Assembly (NCBI RefSeq): GCF_902713425.1
Contig: NC_081214.1
Coordinates: 22,464,208-22,528,207, forward strand
Source of the DNA: Acipenser ruthenus
Taxonomy: Eukaryota > Chordata > Actinopteri > Acipenseriformes > Acipenseridae
Direction of reading: 5' to 3'
DNA: 64,000 nucleotides
The notes below the pieces were generated by a model. It did no database searches and was not told the DNA's origin. It worked only from the letters and a program-made list of their open reading frames with translations. Both the position numbers and the translations under genes were made by a program. This document shows, piece after piece, positions 1 to 14,879 of the stretch (its first letter is position 1; the number at the start of each line of letters is the position of its first letter).

Positions 1-1274
1 ACCTTGCACCCAGTTGACAAAGCGTCGATTTCAGCACCTTTGTCCAAGGTTATGATCTTCTTCCCACCCGTGATGTTTTCAGAGCCCTTCAACTCAGCGG
101 CTCCATTTATGGAACGGCTTGCCGACCCTATGTCTGAGAGCTTGATTTTGAATTCCCCAGGTTTGCTTGCAGCGTTCTCTAAGAGAGCGATCACCTGCTT
201 CTTCTGGACTCCTCTGGCTTCATGGTTTTCCTTTGCTTTAGTGCTGGGGTACATGCCTGTTGGGGAACTAGTCACTGGAACTGGGGTGGATGGGGGACTG
301 CAGAAGCTGTCCCAAGATGAAGAGCCGGTTGGAGAGGCAAGATTCATGCTGGTGTCAGGACTTTCATGCTCCGGGAGGGAGGCGAGGGAACTGGAGTCAG
401 GCTGGTTATGTGAAGAGCTTGTGCCAGGTGCTGGATTAGCTTCCTCCTGTTCACTAAAGGGTATTGTTACCACACTAGAGTTTTTCTCAGTATTACCCTG
501 AATCAACCTAGAGGAGCTAACAGGATCAGGCGGACTGTTTTCTGCTGTCTCCTCTTCTTCTAGGTCGATAATTTCAGAAGGGTTGGTCTGACCTTGTGTC
601 GCTGTGCTGTTGGACTGACATTGTGTCGCTGTGCTGCTGGATACACCAGATTTTGGGGGTGTAATTTCAGAGCAGAAGATGACATCATCGCTATCTGAAT
701 CATCGTCAACAAAACCTTCGGACTGCTTGAATTCCTCGCTGGACAGAGAGAAGGCCTCAGTTATAATGGGCATGGCCTCACCACCTGCCTCTTGGGTAAT
801 TAGATCATTTTTGGCTGGGATATTTTGCGAGCCTGGGCCTTTGGATGCTGAACTGGAACCCACACCGTCCGGTACAGAATCTTTTGACAAACCAGGTAAT
901 CCTTTGACCTGGGAGAGGGGCAAACCCAGGTTAGCAATGAATTTGACTCCTAGCGTCTGACCAGACTTAATGAGCTCCTCCAGAATATCCGATCGGACCC
1001 GGATGATTTTTGAACTGTAAATGTAATTCAGTATTTCTTCAAAAATCTCTGCCTTTATGAAGTTAAGCTCAATCACCTGGCCAGCAACTGAAAAAAGCTG
1101 ATGGAAGTAAGTGCTGGAAGACGACAGGATGTTTTTGTGGGCTCTGAATTTACGGTCCTGTACGATAATGGTAACATCGCAGAAGAGTCCAGTGCTGCGC
1201 TGCTCATTGAGAGCCTTCAAGAGTGTCCCAGAGTACTGAGAGTCCGCTGCTGAAATTAGCTTAATGCTCGCCAT
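1..1274 (-). CDS. ZBTB33: Kaiso, BTB/POZ zinc-finger transcription factor (partial, amino-terminal part)
   Basis: This is a BTB/POZ zinc-finger repressor that binds methylated CpG and Kaiso-site DNA in the nucleus. Reading minus from ATG 1274-1272, the frame stays open for 424 codons to the window edge, so the carboxyl-terminal zinc fingers lie outside. Residues 1-115 form a BTB domain close to Kaiso (MASIKLISA, FCDVTIIVQDRKFRAHKNIL, STYFHQLFSVAGQV). The acidic stretch DSDDVIFCSEI and, near the edge, KKIITLDKGAEIDALSTGCK also match Kaiso. As in mammals the coding part seems to be in one exon: a splice acceptor lies directly upstream (exon starts at 1276, ttgcag before it), so any 5' UTR exon is further right. 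The serine- and proline-rich middle (about residues 150-400) is poorly conserved. Identity is very likely. Confidence 0.95.
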   Translation of the reverse strand, partial: MASIKLISAADSQYSGTLLKALNEQRSTGLFCDVTIIVQDRKFRAHKNILSSSSTYFHQLFSVAGQVIELNFIKAEIFEEILNYIYSSKIIRVRSDILEELIKSGQTLGVKFIANLGLPLSQVKGLPGLSKDSVPDGVGSSSASKGPGSQNIPAKNDLITQEAGGEAMPIITEAFSLSSEEFKQSEGFVDDDSDSDDVIFCSEITPPKSGVSSSTATQCQSNSTATQGQTNPSEIIDLEEEETAENSPPDPVSSSRLIQGNTEKNSSVVTIPFSEQEEANPAPGTSSSHNQPDSSSLASLPEHESPDTSMNLASPTGSSSWDSFCSPPSTPVPVTSSPTGMYPSTKAKENHEARGVQKKQVIALLENAASKPGEFKIKLSDIGSASRSINGAAELKGSENITGGKKIITLDKGAEIDALSTGCK

Positions 1275-1276
1275 CC

Positions 1277-3825
1277 CTGCAAGTTGAAAGGAGAAATGTT
1301 GCATTAGCAGGCGTCTTACAGAAAGCATTACAAAATAAAAGGATCTCATAACATATGGTACCCGTAACATTCCAGTATAGGATGTCCACATAAAAACAAA
1401 ACTTTACTGTTAAAAAGTGCCATGTACTTTCAATGATTATTTTTTGTACACATGCCTCAGTCCTATTTACTGCATATGAGCAAAATGCACACCACTGGCA
1501 GACAGACGGCCTGTGTTTATTCTGTAACGAAGTACTGGCACGTCAAAGCGCTGATGACAAGCTGTGTTATGGAATAGGAAGTAATAACAAGTAGTACATA
1601 CAGTCCCCCTTCCTATGTGGTTGATTGTTGCACTACAAGCTTTTTTTCATTTTGTAACTCATGCTAAAATCAAAAAGGTAGTATTTGTGAATGTAATAGC
1701 AATTATAGGTGACTATGAAACCCATGTGTCTGTCAAAGCAACAGCATCTATCAGTAATTTGCCCAAATCCCCTCTCCATGCGTGCATATCATAAAGACTC
1801 AATCGGTATCGTTGAAAGTAATTTATTTTGGAAGTCCGTAGGTCAACAAAGTATTGTTAATGCATTTAGTACTGAATGTCTATCCAGCCTCGCCGATTTC
1901 CGTTCTTGTTTACTTTTGTTTATTGTCTAATTCCAGACCATGCTCCACAACGACTACGAATATACTTATTTCGAAGCTGTGGGCTAGACTTTTCCTAATA
2001 AAAATAATAAAGGAACATAACATGGTATTCTTCTTCACAACAGAATATAATATATTTTTAAAAAATACAAATGTTATCGCCTCCTACTAGAAATCTCCTA
2101 AACTGCGGTCCAATGCAACTTTTTTTTATAGATAGATAAACATACATACATACACTGGACCTCGACATTCAATGATTACAGTACGACCTCAGTTTTTTGC
2201 AAAGCTACACTAATCGGTATTTCGAATCGTTTCCCCTCCACAACCTTTGTTGATTTAATAATGAAGGCAGCTGGCGTAGTATTCTTGAACTTACTGCTAA
2301 ACATAAATAGAATTATTTCTCTATTGTATCCAAATCACAAATACCTCACAAAAGACAACACAAAGATAAATGTCAACACGCTCAGTGCGAGCGGTTTGTG
2401 AACCCAGGGAAATACTGAGTTGATCAAGGCCTACTGCAGGCTTCCGAAGCCTCCCTGCTGACGAACACAAATCTAAACAAAAACACGTTAATTTCAGAGA
2501 TGTTCTAGTTTATTGAAACATTTATATGGCTTGTGGGCGACTCGGACTGCACCTTGGGGGTTCATTCTTTTTAAGAAAAAAAAACACAAATATCTATTGA
2601 TGACTAATAAAGAAAAAGCGAAGCATCAGAAAAGGAAACTGCTCTTTCTTCCTGGTTCATACGAGGTTGCGGCCTATTTGGAATTAAAATGCTTTCACCT
2701 TTTCATAACAGGAATACAGTCAGTAACCAACAGTCGTCGTGTTTAAATGGGGATGTTATCGTGTAGCTGATCGTTACCTGCAAAAACAGTCCTTCTCTTG
2801 CTCCTTTTTGGCACTATCCTCGGCTTCTACAAACAAAACAAAAAAAACGCAGCCCTCCTTTCAGCAGCCGAAATGAAAGAGCTGCCACTGAATTAATCAT
2901 GTGGGCCAGCAGGGATCGCTAAAGACACCAACTGAAACATTACAATGTTTAGTATTAAACAGCTAAAGATACTACAGTGGCCACTCCGTTGAACCTCTCA
3001 AGTATACAATGAATAAGAAGGGATTATTAAAAATACAGAACAGCAGTGAATTTAGAATGGCACTGTGCAAATCAACTCTTTACTTTTGTTGTATGATTGC
3101 ACGATGGCCTCTATTATTTCACAAAAATAATTATTGCAAGTATTTTCTCATAAACGTACACTTGAAATTATTATTTATAGCTATACACGAAGTCCAATGT
3201 TGACTTGCCTTTATAAACATTTACCTTAGGAACTGATCACCCTGGTTCACACAACGAGAGGGGACATTTTTCAGCAGTGCACCAGTTTCCTGTGTATGTC
3301 CAGTAAACAACAACGTCGGAGGTGTGAGTGAGTGAGTATGGGCACGTTGTATATTGAAAGGTGTGTTTTTAATATTAACCGGTATTTTTTAATGTTGTAG
3401 TCTTGTGACGTTAGTGTTTTATAGTTTAAATATGTAAACCTTGACGAGCATTGGAACATTTGTCGAAGTAGGTCTTAGATCCACACTTTCAATAAGGCCT
3501 CACTTGAAGGTAACGGTGTGTCTAACGCTTCACTATTACTGTACTGTAGTTATAAACTTTCATGAAAGTGTTTTAGATTCAAAACTGTTAAAATGTGTGT
3601 CGTGTTGCAGTATTGATGTACCCGTTTAGTACTAAAGTGAAGCTTACCGTATTTAACAAAGTAAGATTAAGTAGTAGTTGACAGTCCTTGGATATTATAA
3701 ATCCAGTACACAAAACACAGTGTCCAGGGTTAAGGTAGTTTGAGAGTACATCACCTCATTCTGCGTAGCCCCCTAATGGCATAGTCTGTTCTTGTCAAAC
3801 AGCCTGACCTGTGGTACATACCAGG
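1277..3825. other. Intergenic region between ZBTB33 and NKAP (divergent genes)
   Basis: This stretch lies between two head-to-head genes and should hold both promoters and any non-coding first exons. I see no convincing coding exon. It is AT-rich, with short open frames that have no family resemblance. A possible donor-like junction for a ZBTB33 5' UTR exon reads minus at about 2778 (gcag then gtaac), but nothing else supports it. Confidence 0.4.
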
Positions 3826-3976
3826 CTTTGAAATAAGACTCCTGTTGCATAACCACTCGGTTTTACTAGGAGCTTGATTAACCAGTGTGTATAGGTAACA
3901 AGCACAGATGTGTCTTATTAAACCCAATGTATAACCAGGAATGGATCAAGTGTAATGTGGGTCTTATTTACATCCC
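3826..3976. mobile_element. Short foldback MITE, family B, copy 1
   Basis: About 150 bp with imperfect inverted ends: gaaataagactcctgttgca on the left and a match to its complement on the right (gtgggtcttatttaca). Inner arms are ttttactaggag and a degenerate partner near accaggaatggatcaa. Two more copies lie at 42853-43004 and 53934-54100 with the same arms and centre (gtgtataggtaaca). No coding capacity. Confidence 0.7.
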
Positions 3977-4007
3977 GATATAGTCCAACAGTAGTCCTGT
4001 ATGCCAG

Positions 4008-4330
4008 AGCTTCCCAGCCCTGGTCCTGGGGACCCCCTGTGTCTTCTGGTTTTCATCCCAACCGAGCTCTCAGACACTTAACTAAACCCTTCATTGAATG
4101 AACTGCTAATTTGCTTCATTAGACCTTTTTACTTGTTTGCAGCTCTTAAACAGTAGCAGATTTCAAGTTAGCCGTAACATTTTAGAAGTAACTTGAAATC
4201 TGCAACTTTTTTAGGAGCTGAAAACAATTAAAGGTCTAATTAAGCAAATTATTGGTTTAGTTAAGTATTTGTCAGCTCGGTTAGCCCAGAAGACACAGGG
4301 GGTCCCAGGACCAGGGTTGGGAACTCCTGC
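4008..4330. mobile_element. Long foldback MITE, family A, copy 1
   Basis: About 320 bp that folds on itself almost end to end. The left arm reads cccagccctggtcctgggga and the right arm its complement (ggtcccaggaccagggttgg). Inside, cagatttcaagtta pairs with taacttgaaatctg around a short centre. A second copy is at 30386-30649. No coding frame; a non-autonomous DNA transposon is the best explanation. It sits 30 bp from the family B copy. Confidence 0.8.
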
Positions 4331-4717
4331 TGTATGCCATTAGACGAGTTGTTTTTAAAATGTAATTTACTATAAATCCATTATTTGAATTGTAAGCTTT
4401 ACAAACAGAAAATATGTTTAAACAGAAACCCAATCAGTAATGTTGAACTGTCATGTGAGTGTGCAGTTTTATTTTATTTGAGTGCGTGAAACTTTGCATG
4501 GTACTTAAAAAAAAAAAAAAAAATATGAATCTTTATCAGCATGCCTGTCCTTTTGGTATCTAGTTGTTTTAACTTGTTTTATCAAAGGGTGGTGTCTTTG
4601 TGTACTGTAGTGCCCTATTTTAAAGATCAAAGAACACATCTTAAATACTGGCACTCTCATTTTTATTTTACAGAAAAAAAAATAATTGACCTGGTTTGAA
4701 AAGGATAATTGTACGCA

Positions 4718-8257
<3,540 letters not shown>

Positions 8258-8559
8258 AACCCCACAAGGTTGTTACTTTTCATGGCAAACGGCTGAATCG
8301 CAACTGTACGTTTGGGAGTTGTTTCATTTGTTTTTTTTCCTGTAACATAGGGAGAAATGTGTTTTCAAATTTTAATTTCTTTTAAAATAGTCCAAAATCT
8401 GTTTTCTACGTTTATTGGTGGCCTGTTTATAAAATACACTTTTTTAGGGCAACCTATTTTTGTAATTCATTTGGGTGTTTTGAACAGTAACAAAAATGTA
8501 GTATTTATGTAACTATAGTGAATCAGCCTTGCCACTTCAAAAAATGTATATAATACTAA

Positions 8560-8565
8560 AATAAA
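8560..8565 (+). terminator. Likely NKAP polyadenylation signal
   Basis: A canonical AATAAA lies 303 bp after the NKAP stop codon in AT-rich 3' UTR sequence. Further AATAAA-like copies lie near 8773-8785, so the end may be longer. AKAP14 ends on the other strand at 9439. Confidence 0.5.
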
Positions 8566-9438
8566 TTCTACTAGTTTCCAAAATGAAAACAGGATGTGAT
8601 ATAAAACCGCTTATGCTGGCTACAGTCAATAGCTAATGTACATTCAAACAAGAGCTGTGATGTGATGTGATGAGTTAACAGGTTCTTGCTCAGCTTGATA
8701 TAAATACTGCTGGACGGCTGGCTTTGATGCATCAACAGATTAAATTTGTATCTGAACCTGTATGTCTTTTAAAAAATAAATAAATAATTAAATAATAATA
8801 ATAATAGCTGTGCTGATCAGGATATGTGAAACCATCTGAAATCTGTTTACCTGCCTCTGAGCAAAGCATGTGCAAGAAGTCCCAGTTTTAGCAGGTAAAG
8901 TGATGTTGAAATTGGGTTTGCATCAGGTTTAGTTTTCATTGTGCTGGTGTGTTCTGCACTAGGCTTAAAGTTTATTTTGAATTGAACTGTAGTTTTTAAA
9001 AGTGTGTTTGCATTGTCACTGTGTATTTATGTCTTTTTTTCCAAACTGGGTGAATGGAATACACCATATAATAGGCTGTTTCTGTGTCTTTCCTTGTATT
9101 AAATTTGTACAAAAAACCAAATGTGTGCATTTCTTTGAATCTTGCAGTACTTCATCTTGTGGGAACATGTATGCTTTCTTTTTTTATTTTCTAATGGAAA
9201 TTTACAAAGTGTGTTAAGTCATGCTTCTGAGCATGTGATAGCAGGACTTAATATAGAGCTTCCTTGTTATTTTGTTATCTGACATGCACTTCAGAAAAGT
9301 CCTGTCAGCATGGCCTGACCATGAATCATTGAATTGTGAAACCGAGGCAGGACTGGCATTTATTTAACACAAAATACAAGGCCATGTAAAATACTGTGTT
9401 TATTTTTTCTTATTGATTTTATTGCTTCAAATAATTAG

Positions 9439-11194
9439 TTAGAAGTTGACAGATTCCTGTAAAAGAATCTTACTTTGGATGATGTCTTTCAGCCACTTTT
9501 CTCTAAACCTTGTTTGACCTGGCCTGTGAAATAAAGCAAGCGATAAAAAACATTCATATTATAGACTTTGTACCTTTCAAAAACAATACCCTGCTCTCTC
9601 TGAAGGTACAGCATTACAGTATTGCAAATACAATATTTATGACCAGGAAATGATATGTACTTGGCTTATTATTTATCGTTATATTGCATATTTCTAATTC
9701 ATAATGTTGTCCAGTATAGTGGATGATGCTGGTTTACCTGTGTATGAGTTGGTTTGATTCCACAAGATAGTACACTTCTACGGGAAAGCTCTGAGAATTA
9801 AGAGCAAAAAAGAAATCAAACGATAAAGCCTGATTGCAGATTAAAACTTACACAGATACGATCACCAAAGCATCTGCATACATTTAATTGATTTCTGTCA
9901 AGATCTGAGGCTTGAAACTGTATTTGTACAAGATTGCATACAAATCAGACTGGATGAGGTCGAACTATTTTTGATGGATCTTAAGACCTACTCTTTTACT
10001 TAAATTACTTAAAAACAAATCAGACCAAGTTTGTACCTAACTCTATAACTGTACAAAAGTCTATTCATATTGGTTCATCAACTAGTATTCTGTGACTGTG
10101 ACCTGGTTCTCAAAGGAAATGTTTTTCAAAATCCTTGTATATGACTTAGATAGCCTGTGCGACAGGATCTGTTTTTGAGACAGTCGACGGATGAAAAGCA
10201 TAATTTTAGTATACTGCGTTGTGCTTTGCGTGGTTGCAGATAACGTGTTGCCAAAGCCTCCTATTTTAACAGGCTGTAATGTGAAGCTGCTGTCCCTACA
10301 GTACCTACCGGAGGTTTAACCTTGGAGATCTCTATAATGAAGTAGACGCAGGCTGTTGCTCTGGGGATTGGTTTCCTGCGTGTGGGAATGCTCCATCTCA
10401 CTCTGTAGTGGTACTGTCTGCTAAATTCCAACTCCTTCTCTTGCAGAAAGTCAATGCAGTGAAGCCAGCTCCTATGGCATTCCCATGTCTGGAAAAACAA
10501 TACACTTTGGAAAAACAGGTCTGAACAGTAAAGGCAGCCAGCAAGGTGGCATAACATGGGGAAACTTTTCCTGAAAGACCAGCCGAAACCTTGCTCCCTG
10601 ATTTAAAAATGACCAAAAAGCAGGGCTTAGTTAGATGGATAAGGTTACAAAGATGTACTAAACTGGAACTGGTATGAGGCGCTATACTCTGTAAAAAGAC
10701 AAAATGATTATAAGATAAAAATGATTATTAGATTAAAAAGATTCAGTATTTCACTAAATTGGGTTTGAAAAATATTTGAAACTGGCTCATAAGTGCCAAA
10801 ATAGATACATAACAATAAAGTTAATTTTCAGTAGTCATTTCCCTGAACATGAAGCATTTGTTTCTTCTGGATCTGACTTACAGAAATATACTCTTCAATT
10901 TGCTTCTGGCCCAGCTCTATTGTGAAATCCTTGCAGGTAGTCCACTCAATGTTCTTCATCTCATAACTGCACGATTCTGAAAGCAAGCAGTCTACAGGTA
11001 ACCTGAGCTTTCAATTGGACACAGGATAATTTTGACTTTAATAAAACAAATCCACTGGAAGAATGAATTCAGAGTGCTTTAAAAACAACCTTACCTGTTT
11101 GAAGTTCATTCAAGTCTAGTAGATAATTCTGCGCATTTTCCAGGGCAATGTCGATTATTGTGGAGGCTTGTTTGTTGAGCGCGATGTCCTCCAT
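9439..11194 (-). CDS. AKAP14: A-kinase anchor protein 14
   Basis: AKAP14 is a small protein of ciliary and flagellar axonemes that tethers the regulatory subunit of protein kinase A. Five minus-strand exons join in frame: 11194-11095, 10976-10882, 10488-10309, 9790-9738 and 9523-9439, giving 170 residues. Exon 1 encodes the helix TIIDIALENAQNYLLDL, a candidate PKA-binding amphipathic helix. Exon 2 has MKNIEWTTCKDFTIELGQKQ, like mammalian AKAP14. Exon 3 carries YHYRVRWSIPTRRKPIPRAT and IIEISKVKPP. Exon 4 encodes FPVEVYYLVESNQLIHR and exon 5 PGQTRFREKWLKDII, ending ESVNF. The amino end is shorter than in human. It converges with NKAP; its promoter lies at 11200-11560. Tail-side AATAAA motifs (tttatt on the plus strand) occur near 9399-9418. 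Confidence 0.93.
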
Positions 11195-11311
11195 GGTGAT
11201 TTGAAGCAAAAAAAACTGTTAAAGAAAATATGTATTATAACGAACGACACTAATATGCGTTATTATAACATCAGGTATATTTCCGTATCACTCCCCACTC
11301 AACTGACTATA

Positions 11312-11387
11312 ACCATACACCATTTATAATCTTTGATACTATTCGAGAAACCATACACCATTTATAATCTTTGATACTATTCGAGAT
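11312..11387. repeat. Two-copy tandem duplication, 38-bp unit
   Basis: A 38-bp unit containing ccatacaccatttataatct is repeated once with hardly any change (starts at 11312 and 11350). It lies about 120 bp upstream of the AKAP14 start codon, probably in the promoter or 5' UTR. The near identity suggests a recent event. Confidence 0.85.
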
Positions 11388-12418
11388 CCGGTGTTTACCG
11401 TTTCTTAACTGTGTGCTGTTTCAAAATCCCTCGGATCTACTGGCAATGCGCTCTTCTAAATGCTTTTGTTTACATCGGTTACTGGGGCGACGGACTCGTT
11501 CCTTCCGCTACTGAGGACTGCGTGAAGTAGCGTGCGCACTTCGCTGCATTCTAAGAACGACTCTATCTTTGTAAAAGTGTGTTTTTGGATCCATTCGTTG
11601 TATGCATTTCTTTATGTACGTTAAACAAGATTCGTGGCGAGCCTACCATCCCACACACGCGAGTCTCTATGTCATGGAAGTAAAGATTGCTTTGAAGTCT
11701 TCTGCACTGCGGGCTTTCAAATAGATGCTCCCACTCCAGCACATTGTAATAGTGATATTGAATAGCAGCGTGACACGGCTCTTTTATCAGTGTGCAATCT
11801 GTTTTCAAGAGGCTTGTTGACCATATCAGACATTCAGAACTGTGGAGGGTGGCTCTTTTAAGTTGCTTTAGTTAATAATTGCATGTTACCATGGGAACAG
11901 TAATGGATCAGTGTCATATTAATTACACATAATTAAAAGCAGGGTTCTTTATTTTACATCCCCATTCACTCACCTGCAAGCTACTTTCAATCATTTTAGA
12001 AGAGGTTGTCTCCTGGTTAATGCATTATGTTGTTTTAGCTCTAGTGTTTGGGAGCTGCATTCTGTATATGTGGTCTAGTAGTGCTTATAATCTTACAGCT
12101 CTCAATTCTAACTCTAGGTCTTCAGTATATAGAAATTGATAAAAGGAAATGTAGTTATTTTTTCCCTTGGCACTGAAATTACCTTCATAAAGAGTTCTTT
12201 GTGTGAATCTGCATGGCGGCACCAGTGTGGAGTGAAAAATCCCAAACCGCAGTTTAACCCATCTGTGATTTTTACTATCAAATTATTTCACAAGAATATC
12301 ATGATGTGGCAATGCTTTGTGTTGAGCCATGCTTCCGCATTACAGTACATTACAATAGCATTTCTAAATTGAGCAATACGATGCTGGGAATTTGTCAACC
12401 ATGTGCAGGCAGTGGCGT

Positions 12419-12662
12419 AACTTTATTATTTATTTATTTAGCAGAGGCCTTTATCCAAGGTGACTTACAGAGACTAGGGTGTGTGAACTATGCATCAGCT
12501 GCAGAGTCACTTACAACAACATCTCACCACAAAGACGAAGCACAAGGAGGTTAAGTGACTTGCTCAGGGCCACACAATAAGTCAGTGGCTGAAGTGGGAT
12601 TTGAACCAGGGTCCTCCTGGTTACAAGCCCTTTTCTTTAACCACTGGACCACACAGCCTCCT
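12419..12662 (-). mobile_element. tRNA-derived SINE with L2-type tail
   Basis: Read on the minus strand, it starts with a tRNA-like head (gtggtccagtggttaaag as A-box region, then tggttcaaatccca as B box), has a central body, and ends in ctctgctaaataaataa after caccttggataaagg, the tail shared with fish L2 LINEs. The head differs from the SINEs at 16246 and 43993, so it is a different family or an older copy. Confidence 0.85.
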
Positions 12663-12989
12663 ATAAGTGGGTGAGTTTGTTTTATGAAAAAAAAAAGAAA
12701 CCTTGTTCCTCTTCAGTAACAGTGCAGCACACAGTACATAGAAATGTCAGTTTAGGACCATTTCTACTGTTCAAAATATTTTATTTACATTAGTGACCTT
12801 CTGTGGTTTAGTATTATAGCAATATAACATACCCTACAAAACAGCAGTGCTAATCCCATTGACTCACATTGAATGAGCTGTTACTTGTGTTCTAAATCTC
12901 CATAACAGAGTGTGTTTCGTATTGACCGATGATGACACATGTAATAGTACAGGTCAGCAGTCAGTAAGTTCAATGCGATCCTCAGAGAC

Positions 12990-14542
12990 TCAGCCCGGTC
13001 TGTGTTTGGACTCCTCCTCGGGAGTGAGCTTCTCTTCAGCGCCCCTCTGGTCAGTCAGCAGGCTCTCCTCCAGTTCGGGGCTCAGGGGCTGCAGCGGAGT
13101 TCGGCTGGGATGGAACTCGTTGCTGGGAACTGATAGGTGAAATAGTGCCAGTCAGGTTAAATGCTATTGGCCCTGGTTTGCATGAGATCAGAAATAAAAA
13201 TGCTTGGAAGTTGAGATTTTATCTGCAGGTAAATGTGTTGATTTAAAAACAAGAAAAGCTGTCCTTCCTTCACCATTACTATTGCGTACCAATCAATGAT
13301 AATTAACATGTGCAGTGTGTTTTAAAAGCCGATTGGAAGCACATTGTCCTCTCACGCTGGGTGCTGGAATTTTTATCGCTGTACCGAGGCTGTGAACTGA
13401 CAATGAAAGTACGTTTTAAGGGAATTCCCTGTATAAGTATGGGCACACCCTGGTTGATCTATACAATGAGACCACTGTAGACTTGGTGTTACATTTTAAT
13501 AATCCCCAAGTGGTTATTTTGCCTCTATTCCACCTTGCTCAGGCTTGCTCAAAGAGGTCAGATATGGGGGTGACTCCATTAAACATGCAAAAATATCCAC
13601 AAATGCAGAAGCAGCAATGAACGATGATTAAGAACAGAACAGACATCCTGGGATAAAAAGTACATTCAAAATAAAACATTATGCAAATTCAGAAAAAAAT
13701 CCTGACATAAAACAAACAGAACAAACTTGTCTTCCAGTTTTTTTTTTAAACACTCTCTTCCTTGTCAGGTAAGATACAGACTGAGAAAAACCCAGGTTCA
13801 TGATTGGCAAGCAAGTTGGTAAAAAGTGCAGCAGAATGAATAGTGAAAGCACACCGAAACCCTGCCATTGTGCTGCTCAATAAAGCAAGGGAAACAGTCA
13901 TAACGTCTGCTTGCGAGCAGTCCCGAGCACGGACACATGCCACAGTGTTTTCAGCAGCACAGCAATACAAATAAGTGATCTCAATTCTGTACAAACCACT
14001 GATACATTACAGAGCATCCTTTACTCATTTCATTTGTATTTTTATTTATATCAAAATAAAGTTTTTTGCAATTCACAAACTGCTTCAAGACTAAAGCTTT
14101 TCATCTCAAACATTAACAAAAAGAACACACTTCAAATAGCAGCTCATCCACACTACTGGCTACACTTTACCTACACCTTGTTTTTACCAATGCATGTACT
14201 TACAATACAAATGACATGATCAGGAAAAGAACTTTGTAAATGCATGTTCCATCCTCACAATCACAGAGCTGTGCCCATGAAGTACATGCTAGTCAGAGCT
14301 GCTTGTAGTTGATGTAGCTGTATTTTGAAGTGCACCCAATAAAGAATTGTAAGACTATGTTTGCTTGTCTTACCCCTGAGGAAGGTTTGCCTGGGGGCCT
14401 CAGTGATGGGGCTGGCGGTGCTGCACAGGGGAGTGGAACAGGAGCTCTTCAGACTGGGCAGGATGGTGGAGCAGGTGTCAGAGTCCCGGATGGCTCGCCC
14501 GTGCTGGTACGCAGAGGGAGACTTGGAGGGTGTGCATCCCAT
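12990..14542 (-). CDS. Unrecognised two-exon gene for a 102-residue MGCTPSK protein, probably lipid-anchored
   Basis: I do not recognise this gene. Two minus-strand exons join in frame: 14542-14374 (56 codons plus one base, donor GTAAGA) and 13129-12990 (ending TGA), giving 102 residues. The start MGCTPSKSPSAY has glycine 2 followed by cysteine 3 and serine 6, the pattern of amino-terminal myristoylation with neighbouring palmitoylation, so membrane attachment is inferred. The rest is rich in serine, threonine and proline (SSCSTPLCSTASPITEAPRQ), then an acidic tail (PLSPELEESLLTDQ, EEKLTPEEESKH). There is no transmembrane stretch or known fold. The ATG context is caggATGG. A plus-strand tttatt at 12780-12785 gives an AATAAA about 205 bp past the stop. 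The acceptor is only moderate. The MGCTPS start recalls photoreceptor cilium actin regulator, but nothing else matches. Confidence 0.6.
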
Positions 14543-14801
14543 CCTGCCTGTCGCACAGCCCGGGATGCAGAGGAGTGCTGGCTGCTGAGAGCTGGCAGCG
14601 TGTTCAGCCTGATCTGACTGCCTCTTTAGTGAAGGGAGGGGTTGAGCTCAGTATGCAACACACAGTGATACTGCTTCTGTTCAGGTTCTAGCCCTCAGCT
14701 TCTTTCATACATCAGCTAAACCTTTTATGTTTTAAAAATAGCTGAAACGGGTAGTTTTGGACACATAGTAAATATATATTTCATTGAAATACATTTCCAT
14801 T

Positions 14802-14879
14802 GCTTTATATGGGGAACAAATGGTATTCTCATATGAAGCTATCATGCATTCGTGTTTTCCGTATGTCCCCATATAAAGG
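14802..14879. repeat. Short inverted repeat with CArG-like arms
   Basis: The 13-base arms ctttatatgggga and tccccatataaag are exact complements about 50 bases apart. Each arm contains a CArG-like core (CTTTATATGG, CCATATAAAG), as bound by SRF. It could be a small hairpin element or a paired regulatory site upstream of the MGCTPSK gene. Confidence 0.5.

Noticed and set aside
10100-10260. Open minus-strand frame PVKIGGFGNT… as another AKAP14 exon
   Set aside because: It would need a 36-bp intron and does not resemble the family, while better exons lie further on.
10261-10308. AKAP14 ending by read-through of exon 3 (…VGTVGTAASHYSLLK)
   Set aside because: Exons 4 and 5 (FPVEVYYLVESNQ; PGQTRFREKWLKD) restore the known family ending with proper splice sites.
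13746-13994. 82-codon minus-strand frame within the intron of the MGCTPSK gene
   Set aside because: No homology and it does not join either exon in phase.
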